From positions 13,910,040 to 13,974,039 of the forward strand of contig CM064560.1 of assembly GCA_032716605.1 (NCBI GenBank): DNA of 64,000 nt, read 5' to 3'. A program made the translations under genes and the position numbers. Source of the DNA: Paralithodes platypus (taxonomy: Eukaryota > Arthropoda > Malacostraca > Decapoda > Lithodidae). This document shows, piece after piece, positions 11,475 to 23,076 of the stretch. A model generated the notes under the pieces. The model saw nothing but the letters and a program-made list of their open reading frames with translations. It was not told the DNA's origin and ran no database searches. Position 1 is the stretch's first letter, and each line of letters starts with the position of its first letter.

Positions 11475-12371
11475 CATAGACTACATATAACCTAGACACG
11501 AAAGCGTGACGTCACACGATTAGTTTGCCCGCGTCCTAGGGATTTGGTGGCAGCACTATTGTATTGTACTGTAGCAAAGCATCTCAGTGGCTTGTCCTTA
11601 TTATAGATAGTCTGTGCGCCGCGCGCGCCTGCCAGCTGGCTTGCTGCAGTGTTTCCAAAGTTAAGGGAATATCCGCAAAACGAGGGAGCAATAGATTAAA
11701 GAGGGAACGTATTTAAGAGTTAATTAATGTTGATAAAAACACTTGTAAATTATTTAGTATAAATTAGATATATATATAAGCAAGGTGAAAACATTAAGTA
11801 TACATATGCACTATAAAACATAGGCTACTCATATCTGATGCAAGCTGTATACCTTCAAGCAACACAATAAGAATTAAATTGTAATATTGAATATATATTA
11901 GTATGTTACATGTTATGTAGATGTTAATTTGTCAAGTAGCACTAAAACTGGACATTTATACTTATGACATCTAGGGATATTTTGTCCCACCATTGACGTT
12001 GGCAACTCCCGAATCTCACATCAACAATGGCAGGTGTTGGAGGAGTTTTGCTTGTGTACCTCCTCATAATGACGACAATTACACGATGACTGGCGCCTTT
12101 ACAGTAGCCTCTACTTATGTCTATTTAACTATGTCATGTCTTCAGAGTCTCTGGATAATGTTCAATTGCTTATTAATAGCGTTATTAGTACAAGGTAGGG
12201 ATTATTACGAATTAACGAGGACCAAGGACAAGGATAGTCAATATAATGTCTGTGTGGGGATCTCCCCTCCCATTGTCCTTTGTGATCGTGCTGCCATCTC
12301 TCGAACGCGCGGCTCACTATTTACAAATTTGTGGCGTCTTCTTTGGTGTCTAGGTTATAATGTAGTCTATG
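11475..12371. mobile_element. Non-autonomous DNA transposon with 8-bp TSD
   Basis: The terminal inverted repeat begins CATAGACTACATATAACC at 11475, and its complement ends GGTTATAATGTAGTCTATG at 12371. Similarity runs about 40 bp inward. The element is flanked on both sides by the identical octamer GCCATAAC (11467-11474 and 12372-12379). An 8-bp duplication is typical of hAT and a few other cut-and-paste superfamilies. The 897-bp interior has no transposase-like ORF; the 130-codon ORF at 11993 runs through the right terminus and shows no domain. Superfamily is uncertain. Confidence 0.85.
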
Positions 12372-12564
12372 GCCATAACGTATGAATTCTAGACCCCTGG
12401 AAAAAGTTGCCGGCTTCTGATTGGCTGAAACTTTGTAAGTTTTTCTGACGTCACAATACTGCCCGAGGCGATATTCGTTTGGTTTTGCGAGAAAGGTAGT
12501 GCTTCCCCCGTAGATTTTTTTTAAATGTCTAGTATTACAGTTTATTCCACTGGGGGTGAGGGCT

Positions 12565-13375
12565 GAGGGGGGGAGCGGAGGGGGGCTACGCAGAGGGCTG
12601 TTCGATGGGTTATATGAGTATATTGATAGTGTGTGTGTGTGTGTTTGTGGGGGGGGAGGGGCTGTGCAGAGGGCTGTGCTCGGGCAACATGCTGTGTGAT
12701 TGGTAATAGGGTATATTGATATTGTGGGGGGTGCGCAGAGGGCTGTTCTAGGGCAACATGCTGTGCTATGGGTTATATGGGTATATTGATTGAGGGGGGC
12801 TACGCAGAGGGCTGTTCTAGGGCAACATGCTGTGCTATGGGTTATATGGGTATATTGATAGGAGGGGGGGGGCTACGCAGAGGGCTGTTCTAGGGTAACA
12901 TGCTGTGCTATGGGTTATATGAGTATATTGATAGGGGGGCTACGCAGAGGGCTGTTCTAGGGCAACATGCTGTGCTATGGGTTATATGGGTATATTGATA
13001 GGAGGGGGGGGCTACGCAGAGGGCTGTTCTAGGGCAACATGCTGTGCTATGGGTTATATGGGTATATTGATAGGAGTGGGGCTACGCAGAGGGCTGTTCT
13101 AGGGCAACATGCTGTGCTATGGGTTATATGGGTATATTGATAGGAGTGGGGCTACGCAGAGGGCTGTTCTAGGGCAACATGCTGTGCTATGGGTTATATG
13201 GGTATATTGATAGGAGGGGGGCTACGCAGAGGGCTGTTCTAGGGCAACATGCTGTGCTATGGGTTATATGGGTATATTGATAGGAGGGGGGCTACGCAGA
13301 GGGCTGTTCTAGGGCAACATGCTGTGCTATGGGTTATATGGGTATATTGATGGGAGGGGGGCGCAGAGGGCAATT
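12565..13375. repeat. 70-bp G-rich tandem array
   Basis: About 11 copies of a unit containing GGGGGCTACGCAGAGGGC and TGCTGTGCTATGGGTTATAT. The regular period is 70 bp from about 13081 (13081, 13151, 13221, 13291), with diverged and shorter units at the left end, where a (TG)n run is also present. Runs of G at each unit junction vary in length from three to eight. Confidence 0.95.
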
Positions 13376-15384
13376 TTGTCCAGCTGAGGAAAGACGTGTT
13401 GTAGTCCAAATGCTCTGACGTCATTCTTGTTACCGCCAAAAACACCATCTGCAATGAATAATAAAATATGTTATGCCCTGTTTTTCTACAGGTTTAACTT
13501 GGGTAATGTGAGTTCTAATTGACTGGGTATATAAGGCTGCATGCACAATACAAGATATGAGGAATAGAGAACACAAAGAAACACATGGTAGCAAGTTACA
13601 TGATCACGTTTATTGATATACCACTGCAGAATACTTGTGTAAGACAATATAATAGAATTGAACAACACTAGCATAAGTGGATCTGGATGGAGCCTAGTCT
13701 CCCACTTCCAACGTTCAGGTATTAATCTTCTGATCACTGGCTTTGATTCCACAGGTTTATATACCGAAGACCATCAATGTTACTTATAGATTCATATTCA
13801 CTGTTAGATTTATTACTGGTAGCTCTGGTGCACAAGTAGTAGTTCACAGACTAGATTAGACACGTATTTTAGAGCACGGGAATTCTAGTAACCTCAGGGG
13901 GTACTGATCTAAGTTTTATATTCTTGTCTCAGAAATACATAGAACGCAAATCAGTGGGCGAACGTTAGATATCACTAGAGTTTTAATATCTGAATAAGGT
14001 AATTACGAGAGTCAAGGTCGCCTGTTAATTAAAGAGCACTGATCGCTTAGTACGTCCCAAATGGAATGGTTAAATATGAATTACACTGGGCAAGGTCTTA
14101 GCCACTTCGTAGAAATATTAATTAGTGAATCTCTAAACAGCACAGTAATATGTAGTACTGCTAAAGGGAATCTTGGGTAGTATCTGATGGGTCTGGTCCT
14201 GGTTATCTTGCGTCCATGATGTTGGGGGCTAACGACTGGTTCCGCGGCCGTCCAGGGGCCCATATGTGTGAAGTTCTCAAATACGTGGGCAGGTCCTTCT
14301 ATCCAAATCTGCCACGGAGTCTGCCGGCTCTGGAATCTCACTCCTGAACAACACAAGGGCAGAGCTAGAAGTTAACTGCAGGGTAGTGACCACTGGTTGG
14401 TGTCTAGCTTTCAACTGATTTGACTGGGGGCGGGAGCTAGATTTATAGGCTCGGTTCTGGGCCCTGTAGACAGTAGGGATCTCGAGTCTTATGGACTTAT
14501 TTGAGCTCTCAATAGATATGGGGACTAGGCAAGATGGTATTTACTGTTGTGGCACATGGCTATAGGAAGCCTTTATATTTTCATATAACTGAGCCTTAGT
14601 AAGAGGTACTATTTTGGCTATACTGGAAGTATTTAGGGGAGAGAGACTGGATCTACTTTGCGAGGAGGATGGGGACAGTTGTGATAGGAGCGTCTCTCTA
14701 GATTGTTCAATCTTCATTCTATGGTATAGCTGAGGTGCTAATTTAGTGATCAGAGCATGCAAGAAAGGTAAATGGTTTATTGTGAGTTAATAGAGGTTAG
14801 TAAAGGTGTTAGTCATGCATGGTTAGTTCATTGATAGGAAGAATTCCTGTGCTACCTGGCAATGACTCGGAAGTCAAAACAGGGGCCAGGTATACCTCCG
14901 CGGGGGTGGGGGTCTCCCTCCTCGGGTGGGCAAAAAGGGGGAGCTGGGCACCCTCTCTCTGTGATAGTCGTCCGGCGGCTGTGGCTAGGGGCTTGCCATA
15001 TCACCAGTGTTTGTAATAACCCTCTGTGTATGAGACAGATGTGGGTGTCCTTAATACCAAAACCGAAGGTGCCTTAGCTAGCTGGTTTTACTCGGCTGGT
15101 TGTTAATTGTAGGGTTTGCTGGATGTGGTGGAGACTGGGTTGCTAACTCTGCCACATTTATCTGGAAGTATGGCAATAGAAGTTAGTTACTGGCGGGGCG
15201 GCTAGCCTCGCACCGACGACCATTGGGTGCAGGGTTGTGAATGGGTTGTAAGAGAATAGATGCATGCAAGGGGCTAGTAAAGTTCTAATGTTGTTCTGGC
15301 CTACTAAGTGAAGGTAGGCTGGATAGGAATATATATATAAAAGGATGGAGAGCGTTAGCAACGGACAATTCAAGGATCTTCAAG
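13376..15384. other. Unassigned DNA between the array and the CR1 LINE
   Basis: No gene recognised. Small ORFs (for example 14541-14762 minus, rich in Ser and Leu) have no identifiable motif. A GC-rich patch lies at about 14890-15000. It may belong to the element into which the CR1 LINE inserted, but no terminal repeats were found. Confidence 0.4.
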
Positions 15385-15598
15385 AGGTACAAAGGAGTAC
15401 AAAGGAAATCAAGCAACAACAGTTCTAGTGACCCTTCTAGGCTGCTTGTCCTCCAAAACACTGAGGATCAAGTGTCCAAACAGTGGTTTAGAGTGGGTAA
15501 GGGAACATTGGAAAGGGAACTACTGCCCTGCCACTAACGTGGCAGGACTAGGAAGTTAGTAGGGGACATATGGGTTAGTAACTGAGGGGAGGATAAAG

Positions 15599-17236
15599 TT
15601 ATTCATTTACAAACGCAGTCAGTCGCGGGTTTGATGCGAGATATTTGTCTAGGCGGAATTTAAATGAATCAACGGTGCTGCAGTCTATAACGTCTCGGGG
15701 AAGCCCATTCCACAAGTTGACAACTCGATTGAAGAAGAAATTCTTAGATTCGTGCGAGTTAAAAGATTTACCAATAATTTTGCAACCGTTTCCCCGCGTG
15801 TAATTAGATTGGTCGATAGTGAAGTACTTACTACAGTTCATATTGTCGATGCCTTTGATGATTTTGAACACTTGAATTAAGTCGCCTCTTAATCTGCGCT
15901 GGGTTAAAGGAAATAGATTTAATTCTCTAAGACGCTCTTCGTATGGTTTGTTCTTTAGGCTAGGTATCATTTTGGTAACTCTACGTTGAACTAGTTCTAG
16001 CTTGTTTATATCTTTTTGGTAATAAGGGCACCAGGATTGAACGCAGTATTCCAGAAGAGGGCGGACTAAGGAATTATAAAGGGTTAGGATAACTTCTTTG
16101 GATTTATGCTCAAATGACCTGCCTATAAAGCCAATTATTTTGTTTGCCTTCTTAACAACTTCTGAACATTGTTGACTCGGTTTTAGGTTACTCGATATTG
16201 TTACTCCCAGATCGGTTTCTCTGTTTACATTCTTAAGCTGAGTGCCATTCATCGAATAGTTTGCTTTCTCATTTAGGTATCCGACATGTAGTACTTTACA
16301 TTTATCCGCATTGAAACTCATTTGCCAAATTTGGGCCCAACATGACAATTTATCTAGATTGTGTTGCATATCGTCAACTTGTTCTTTTGAGAGTACGTTA
16401 TTTGCAATTTTTGTATCGTCAGCAAATTTTGAGATTGTGCAGGTGAGACCCTCATCTATGTCGTTGATGTAAATTAGAAAGAGAATTGGTCCTAGTACCG
16501 ATCCCTGGGGTACCCCGCTACTTACATTGGTCCATTTAGATGCCTTACCGTTTATGACTACCCTTTGCTTTCTGTTGCTGAGCCAATTTTCTATCCATTT
16601 CAACACACCGTCTTGTATTCCATGCGCTTTTAGTTTTAGCAGTAAACGTTTGTGGGGAACTTTGTCAAAGGCCTTTTGAAAATCAAGGTATATAATATCT
16701 ACAGCTTTACTCTCATCGTAAAGGTTGAGGATATCGTGGAAGAAGTCTAAGAGGTTTGTTAAACAGGAACGTTTTTTACGAAAGCCGTGTTGAGTATCTT
16801 TAAGTATGTTATTTTCCTCTAAGTGATTTACGAGTCTGTCTCGTATGACCGTTTCTAGCATTTTACATACAACTGAGGTTAAGCTAATTGGACGATAGTT
16901 ACTGGGTAGGGATTTGCTGCCTTTTTTGAATATCGGTGTTACGTTGGCTAGCTTCCACTGATCAGGCATAGCTCCAGACTGCAAGGATTTATTGAATAGT
17001 AATGTCAGTGGTTTGGAGAGCTCATTCTTAGCTTCCTTTAGAACTCTAGGCGAGATTGTATCAGGTCCTGGCGTTTTATTTACCTTGAGTTTATCTAAAC
17101 AATTCAAACTCTCTGTAACGGTGATATTGCTTAGAACATCTGAATTATCAATCTGAATCGGCGATGGTGTTGGGATATCACTGAGGTCTTCTGTTGTAAA
17201 AACTGATGCAAAGAAGGTATTGAGGGCATTACTCAT
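15599..17236 (-). CDS. CR1 LINE reverse transcriptase (545 codons)
   Basis: One uninterrupted reading frame encodes RT motifs in CR1 order: KTPGPDTISPRVLKEA, SNYRPISLTSVVCKMLE, TQHGFRKKRSCLTNLLDF, DIIYLDFQKAFDKVPH (catalytic Asp), SSGVPQGSVLGPILFLIYIND and SKFADDTKIAN (catalytic DD), then the CR1-type C terminus (RPLLEYCVQSWCP, LELVQRRVTKMI, WNGLPRDVID). It would copy the element's RNA at a nicked chromosomal target. The first Met is internal to the original ORF2, because an endonuclease fragment lies upstream in another frame; the ORF is therefore only the RT part of a decayed ORF2. It is 92-97% like copy 2 by eye, which suggests recent activity. Confidence 0.85.
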   Translation of the reverse strand: MSNALNTFFASVFTTEDLSDIPTPSPIQIDNSDVLSNITVTESLNCLDKLKVNKTPGPDTISPRVLKEAKNELSKPLTLLFNKSLQSGAMPDQWKLANVTPIFKKGSKSLPSNYRPISLTSVVCKMLETVIRDRLVNHLEENNILKDTQHGFRKKRSCLTNLLDFFHDILNLYDESKAVDIIYLDFQKAFDKVPHKRLLLKLKAHGIQDGVLKWIENWLSNRKQRVVINGKASKWTNVSSGVPQGSVLGPILFLIYINDIDEGLTCTISKFADDTKIANNVLSKEQVDDMQHNLDKLSCWAQIWQMSFNADKCKVLHVGYLNEKANYSMNGTQLKNVNRETDLGVTISSNLKPSQQCSEVVKKANKIIGFIGRSFEHKSKEVILTLYNSLVRPLLEYCVQSWCPYYQKDINKLELVQRRVTKMIPSLKNKPYEERLRELNLFPLTQRRLRGDLIQVFKIIKGIDNMNCSKYFTIDQSNYTRGNGCKIIGKSFNSHESKNFFFNRVVNLWNGLPRDVIDCSTVDSFKFRLDKYLASNPRLTAFVNE

Positions 17237-17527
17237 TTGTACTTCGTCTTTGGTGTATTCTCCTTTTTCATCGACTAACGGTCCAACAGTTGAAGTAACT
17301 ACTTTTTTCTTTCTGATATAACTATAGAATTCTTTCGGGTTTGTTTTACTTTGATTCGCAATATATATCTCTAAGGTCTTTTTACTTTGCTTAATTAACT
17401 TTTTGGCTTGCGTCGTAGCTCTACAAATTTCACCCGTTCTTCGTCATTTTGTGAGGATTTTAATCTATCATTAGCAAATTTTTTAGCAAGCAGGCAGTTT
17501 GAAATATCTTTATTCCACCATTTGGGC

Positions 17528-18058
17528 TTATTTATGGCCTGGACGCCGTATTTTCGATGGTATGCAGTCTTGCACTGCTTTTATGTAAGTGGTTTCGAAT
17601 AACTTCCAAGATGTATTTATGTCGTTATTGTTAATTAAAAAGCTCCAGTCAGTTTCTTTAAACATAGCTCTAAGTTTATGGAAGTTTGCTTTCTTGAAAT
17701 TAGGGACTTTTTCGATGCTACTATTTGGTTCGTTACTAGTAAACTTTAAAGTGAAAGTTATCGTACGATGGTCGCTGTTACTGAATTCATCACCAACATT
17801 CAAATTCTCTATCAATTCTTCTTTTGTTGCAAGTACAATGTCAAGAACGTTATTACCACGGGTCGGCGTTCGAACAAATTGATAAAGCGAACTCTCTTGC
17901 AAGTTCGTATACAAGTCATGTCCGGAGTGTGAAGTAAGAGTATCGCCCCACTTGGTCACAGGTAAATTAAAGTCGCCAAAAATTACGGTATCTTGTGAGT
18001 TACTTACATCTGCAATTTGTTCGTAAATTTCTCGGTCAGTTTGCACTGATTGAGCCAT
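17528..18058 (-). pseudogene. CR1 LINE endonuclease fragment
   Basis: This encodes the C-terminal half of an APE-type endonuclease: TVIFGDFNLPVTKWGD (Asp/Asn catalytic block), FVRTPTRGNNVLDIVLA and SNSDHRTITF (catalytic Asp-His). These are the final conserved blocks of the LINE endonuclease fold. The N-terminal metal-binding Asn and Glu are missing. It is separated from the RT ORF by a linker in a different frame containing stops, so the polyprotein is broken. Confidence 0.8.
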
Positions 18059-18702
18059 TGAGGTATGAGAGAGAGGCTAGGTCGGACAAGAGTCGAGAAG
18101 CGCGGGTGTCTTAATGAGAGGGGGGGGGGTGGGGAGTTCAAGGGCTACAGGGAAATTTTGCCCCTAAGGTCCCTGGGTGTGGGGGTGGCATTAGGCTACA
18201 ATTGATATGGAAGTTTGAAAAGGCAGTAGAATACGTTAGCCAAATGCTACCGGTGAATGCAACTATGGGGTGGTATATGAGTCTGGAAAAGATAGAGTTA
18301 TGTGATCAGTCCGAGGGGTTATGGATACTATTAGTTGGCCCTGGGAACTGCGTTTTCTATTAAATATAAATATACCAACAACAGCGGCAGTTCGTAGGGG
18401 TACTTAGTTATTGTTTCGGGGTACTTATGACAGATACTGGTAACCAGGTTATCTTATACAATCTCTGGCTGGGGTAAGAGGTGTAAGACACGAAGTAAAT
18501 TGGCGTAGTGTGGACTGTGGATACGAAGGAGGCAAGGGGAAGACGTATGACAATTGTGGAAAGTAAATGGAAAAAGGTGAACACAATGGCGGATAAAAAT
18601 ACTTAACCTAAGGATTGCATACATCGATGAGCGATGACATTATAGTCGTCGTCCTAATAAGGTGATGAAACCTGGTTGATCTGTACTTGGCACAATACGA
18701 CA
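18059..18702. other. No gene seen
   Basis: A G-rich patch (18120-18135) and otherwise unique DNA. No domain-bearing ORF. It may be the far flank of the element interrupted by the CR1 copy. Confidence 0.4.
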
Positions 18703-19316
18703 CAAGGACAGTGCCGCTATGTCGCATCAATGCTGGCAGTTAATATTATAGACTTAGTTACTAGAGGAACAATGCAAGGGGCGACCGAGCACGGGTTACA
18801 TATATCTATACTCGTCATGGAAAATGATATACGAGGTCTAGGGACAAGCGTGGGTGTTTTAACTTCTAAGATATATAACATCTACTTCTCGGATGTAAGA
18901 ACATACATAGATATAATTATGGCTGTGTGTTGGCATTGGCTCAACGTCGGGACAGGGCATGGGTGTTTTTAATATGAATGTATATTCCTGTTCATCATCT
19001 TTGTAGCAAGGACAGTGCCGCTATGTCGTATCAATGCTGGTGGCAGTTAATATTATAGACTTAGTTACTAGAGGAACAATGCAAGGGGCGACTGAGCACG
19101 GGTTACATATATCTATACTCGTCATGGAAAATGATATACGAGGTCTAGGGACAAGCGTGGGTGTTTTAACTTCTAAGATATATAACATCTACTTCTCGGA
19201 TGTAAGAACATACATAGATATAATTATGGCTGTCTGATGTGTTGGCATTGGCTCAACGTCGGGACAGGGCATGGGTGTTTTTAATATGAATGTATATTCC
19301 TGTTCATCATCTTTGT
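18703..19316. repeat. Tandem duplication of a 304-bp unit
   Basis: The sequence beginning AAGGACAGTGCCGCTATGTCG starts at 18704 and again at 19008. The copies are nearly identical through CTGTTCATCATCTTTGTAG, differing by small indels. The short ORFs inside each unit are duplicated with it and show no domain. Confidence 0.9.
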
Positions 19317-19605
19317 AGTTAGGAGTGTAGGACACGAGGGGGTTAGTGTACGTGAGGTGTGGAAACGTGAGGTGTGGAAAATGGTCAGTTTAGAAAAGGT
19401 AAATGGGTGCAGCCTGGAGCTGCTTAGCCCTGCGGGCTTGGGCCTGTCTGAAATGGCTGGCTCGGTCAGCTGGTCCTTTCGTTCTGTGGACCTTTCCTTT
19501 GGTGTTTCTGTGTGGTGTTCGTTCGTGGCTTCTGTGGTGGGCTTCTCGTTCTGGGGCATTTTAAAATAAGTTCGCTTTTTCAGTATTCGAGGACACACTT
19601 ACTCA

Positions 19606-19770
19606 TATTATTCTGGTTATCATTGGACGATTTTATTAAGATTAGGAAGGATCTGAGGACGTTTAAGGGTTAATTGAGATCCTTTTTGCCCCTCTGATTG
19701 CTCAAGATCCTTCCTAAACTGCTTATAATCCTCCAATGTTACCCAAAATAAAAATAAAAATCAATTCATA
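19606..19770. repeat. TTAA MITE core
   Basis: The arms GGACGATTTTATTAAGATTAGGAAGGATC and GATCCTTCCTAAACTGCTTATAATCC are near-complementary. TTCTGGTTATCATT and AATGTTACCCAAAATAA continue the family's order. The terminal CCCTTCTGTACC-type ends are lost. Confidence 0.7.
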
Positions 19771-20089
19771 AATGAGGTAAATATGAAGGAAATACAAAAT
19801 CCTGAACATATTAAATGTACACATAGACGTATACTAAAGCCGGTATCACACAAGCGCTTTTTCACTCAACATTTATCCTCAACACTGGTCTGGCAGCTGA
19901 TGAGGTCAACATTTACAATATTTCGGTTACCTAAGTTCATCTGCCAACAGTCTAGTTTCCGATACCAGTGCAAAATATTCCAGAAATGTTGCCAGAAAAA
20001 TGTTGATTATCGAATGTTGACTATAAAAGCTCTAGTGTGATACTGGCTGAAATGTGAAGCAATAACACCACAATCGACTTGAAACAAAC

Positions 20090-20240
20090 ATTATATTTTG
20101 GCTATTAGTAGACGATTTTACTTGGTTTAGGAAGGAGTTCTGACAATTAATAAAGGGACAATTATATCCCCTCAGGTTCTTTCCAAGCTGTGTAAAATCA
20201 TCTACTAGTTGCCAGAATATAATGAAGGGGTTATTATCGT
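20090..20240. repeat. TTAA MITE core
   Basis: TGGCTATTAGTAGACGATTTTACTTGG and CTTTCCAAGCTGTGTAAAATCATCTACTAGTTGCCAGAATATAA match the left and right MITE arms. GGGGTTA at the right edge may be a remnant of the terminus. Confidence 0.65.
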
Positions 20241-20317
20241 TAGTATGACTATGGTATATTATGGTCAATATGATGTATGAAGGGGTCGGGGTTACTGTAG
20301 GCCTATCACAATGCTGG

Positions 20318-20600
20318 GAGGTGGTGGGCGGAGCTTAGTGACATTGGTGACGCCTCTTATGTCACCTAACTCCACCCACTATTAAGGAAGTGGGCTGAGT
20401 TTGGTGACTCTGATTGGCCTGTGACTCCCCATAACCAAATTCCACCCACTCTGGAGGAAGTGGGCGGAGTTTGGTGACACTGGTGACGCCCATTATGTCA
20501 CCAAACTACACCCACTATTGAAGTAGTGGGCGGAGTTTGGGGAAATTATGCCCCTTATGTCACCAGATTCCACCCACTATTGAGGAAGTGGGCGGAGTCT
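20318..20600. repeat. Palindromic minisatellite (CCACCCACT/AGTGGGCGG)
   Basis: About four units of roughly 65 bp. Each contains AGTGGGCGGAGTTTGGTGAC and its near complement TCACCAAACTCCACCCACT, so every unit can fold back on itself. Units have diverged. Confidence 0.8.
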
Positions 20601-21178
20601 GGATGGGCGGATTTTGGTGACAACATTAAAGACTCTGTTTTGTCAGTACACTCCGCCCACAATGCATTGAATTCACCAACTGCCTTACAATCTCCGTTCT
20701 ATGTTTATTAGCGACATTAATTTATTTATATATGATTATTTATTAGTTCTAATTAATTATTAACAGTATTCATTAGTTTCCTCTATGTGTCATTATAATC
20801 ATATACCTTCTGTTATATTAATATAACAAATTTTAAGTAAATTTTTCTTTTTATATTTTTCACAAAGTTTTTTCGTAGGGAGTACCCAATCATAAAGACG
20901 ATTCCATAAGAGAATTAGCGTTACACTTATGATGAAGTACTCTTTCCCCTGCGGCGGGTGTTTCAAACAGGCTGACCGCGGGTGCTTGAAAGAGAACTAT
21001 TATACTAATAGGCATATCGTCAATGATGGATAATACATCTGTTGGCCAACCAGGATTTCCGGCACATTTTTTGAGCTCGTCGACCATCTGTGAAAATTTC
21101 AAGCAGCAAGCTCATATGAGTGGTGTATTTCTGCTAAATATGGATGCATACGGCTCTAACTTCCTTATCGCCTGAAAC

Positions 21179-22291
21179 TCACAAATGGAATGGTTTTATC
21201 AGTTTGTCGAAGGTCTGTTGAGTTTTTGCCCATTCGACTAGTGTGCTCTTCCCTCGAGACAAGGCGTCTGCCCACAGATTCGCCTTGCCTGGAAGGTAAA
21301 CTGCCTGAACTGTGATCTGATGTTGTAGAGCAAGGAAAAATATCTTCTCGGATAGCCTTAGGAGCGTGTGAGATTTCGTGGAACCTTGTTTGTTGATGCA
21401 GGACACGGCTGATGTGTTGTCCATGTGAAATGTTATTGCTCTGTGTTGAAGTGTATGTGCATGGTCTTTGAGGAAGAATAGAGGAACAACTAGCTCCTTG
21501 GCATTTATGTGATAGAGATTGAGGGAAGTCCAGCGACCTTGGTTCTGGTGACCCTTGGATGACTGGTAGCCCAAACCTAGGGCTCCTGCTGCATCCGTGT
21601 CTACCCATAGAGACTGAGGGGGATCTGACCAGTGGGCTGTTGAAGAAAGTGTCTCTGGTTTAATCCAAAAGCTTAGCAGTTTGAGAATTTGTTGAGGAAT
21701 TGTTATGAGAGTATGAGGTTGAGTTACTGGAAAAGTCTTGTTGCCTAGCCAGATCAAGCGTTTCAGTCGAAGTCTGCCTAATGGGACTGATAGTTGAACC
21801 CAATTTATCGACCCTATTAACGATTCCCACAGACGTCTGGTAATCGTCTTTGCATGAAGTGTTCTGAATAACTTTACTTGTAACCGTCTGGCATTTGATG
21901 TCGTCTGTTGCAGGGTGAGAGATTGAGTGTTCCAAAGGAGGCTTATCCAGGCTGCTCTTTGTGTCGGTACTAAGTTTGATTTTTCGAGGTTTACATGGAA
22001 GCCTAAATTGGTGACATGTTGAATGACTAGTAATGTGTGATCCTGGCACTGTTGGGGAGAATTTCCTGTGATTACCCAGTCATCTAGATAGAACAAGATG
22101 TTGATCCCTTGTTGTCGTAATGGTAATAGGGCTTGTTTGACTAGTTTTGTAAAAATTCTGGGTGCTATGTTTAGGCCAAATGGGAGTCTGCGGAATACTA
22201 CAGCTGTGTTTAAGTAAGGTATTGCTAGATATTTCTGGTATCTGTTGGCTATGGGAAAATGCCAGTAGGCATCTTTCAGATCCAGTGTCAT
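21179..22291 (-). pseudogene. DIRS reverse transcriptase / RNase H, C-terminal part
   Basis: The frame encodes RT palm motifs LDLKDAYWHFPIA (residues 3-15), RRLPFGLNIAPRIF, and the catalytic YLDDW at residues 68-72. RNase H follows, with VDTDAAGALGLGYQ, NAKELV, HMDNTSAVSCINKQG and a terminal AVYLPGKANLWADALSR. The enzyme would make DNA from the element's RNA and remove the RNA strand. The displayed Met is not the true start: the upstream RT blocks lie in another frame (22291-22682), showing one frameshift at about 22290. The ORF ends soon after RNase H where the element is truncated. Confidence 0.85.
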
Positions 22292-22682
22292 TAGCCAGAC
22301 TCGGGTGAAGTGTTAATCGAATTTGTTGGATTGTTAACATTTTGAAGGGATGATTGACAATAAATTTGTTTAGAATCGATAAATCGATGACTGGTCTGAA
22401 CTTTGGGCTGTCTCGTTTTGGAACAAGGAATGAGCGAGACAGAAAGACTTTCGAAGTTATTAGGATGGTTCTGAGGATTCCTAGTTGGAGCATCTCTTGA
22501 ATAAGTGACTGCACATTGACCAGAACTGACAGTGTATTTGAGCATGGCCGAAGGAAAGGTCGTTTCTTCCATTTCCAAAACAGACCCTCCTTTATTAGCC
22601 GTCTGGCCCAAGATGCTTTTGGCCATGCTGTGTGATTGGTTTGAAAGGAGCCGGTTGTGCCTTGGGATATTATATGATGCAA
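22291..22682 (-). pseudogene. DIRS reverse transcriptase, N-terminal part
   Basis: This frame carries the N-terminal RT region: EMLQLGILR, SFLVPKRDSPKFRPVIDLSILNKFI and HPFKMLTIQQIR, directly preceding the LDLKDAYWH block in the next frame. The open frame extends to 22080 but is out of frame with the RT after about 22290. Together with 21179-22291 it makes one RT broken by a single frameshift. Confidence 0.8.
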
Positions 22683-22708
22683 GGATAGGTTGAACGAATC
22701 TAGTTTTT

Positions 22709-23067
22709 TTAACTTGAGAAGGTTTTTGGATAGTTGGTCTGTTGTTGTTTGTGTTGTTGTGTCTGGTTCTGTCTGTTTTGTTGCCTGTTTTGTTGTTGGT
22801 TACTTGCAAAAGAGGCATGAGCTGGTTGTTGAGATCTATGTTTGTTCTCCAAAGTGGTTCTGTGATTGTCTAGGCGAGAAATTATGCCTATTGGCAAATC
22901 TGGTTTGGCTAGGCCTCCTACTTCGTTGAGACGTAGAATTGAACCTGCCTCGGTAGGTATGTTGGCCGTGAAAGGGCGACTGAAAAGACCCTCTGGAATG
23001 TGTAGGTACTGTGTAAGAAAGACCACGTCTGCCTCGACTACTTTGGCCCCTGGAGAGTCGTTGTGAT
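22709..23067 (-). pseudogene. DIRS gag C-terminal, Arg/Gln-rich part
   Basis: Two overlapping minus-strand frames here are rich in Arg, Ser, Gln and Asn (for example RSQRLSRGQSSRGRRG and NQQQNRQQNRQNQTQQ). This resembles the basic, low-complexity C terminus of DIRS gag proteins, thought to bind RNA. It continues gag after the LINE insertion: removing 23077-24062 plus one copy of the target duplication joins the two halves in frame. Confidence 0.7.
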
Positions 23068-23076
23068 CTGAGGTTG

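Larger units (their letters stand above)
15385..18058 (-). mobile_element. CR1-clade LINE, copy 1
   Basis: On the minus strand the element runs from an endonuclease fragment (18058-17528) through a linker to a complete RT ORF (17236-15599) and a 3' untranslated region. Its 3' end carries two tandem CTTTGTACTC-like decamers near 15385-15400, also present at the end of copy 2 (about 36950). Short tandem repeats at the 3' end are a known CR1 trait. The N-terminal half of the endonuclease and any ORF1 are missing, so the copy is 5'-truncated. Confidence 0.85.

Noticed and set aside
11993..12385. 130-codon ORF inside the 897-bp transposon
   Set aside because: It has no recognisable motif and runs through the right terminal repeat into flanking DNA, so a transposase is unlikely.
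18676..19237. Two similar short ORFs that could be paralogous genes
   Set aside because: They are a by-product of the 304-bp tandem duplication, which includes noncoding flanks with equal conservation.
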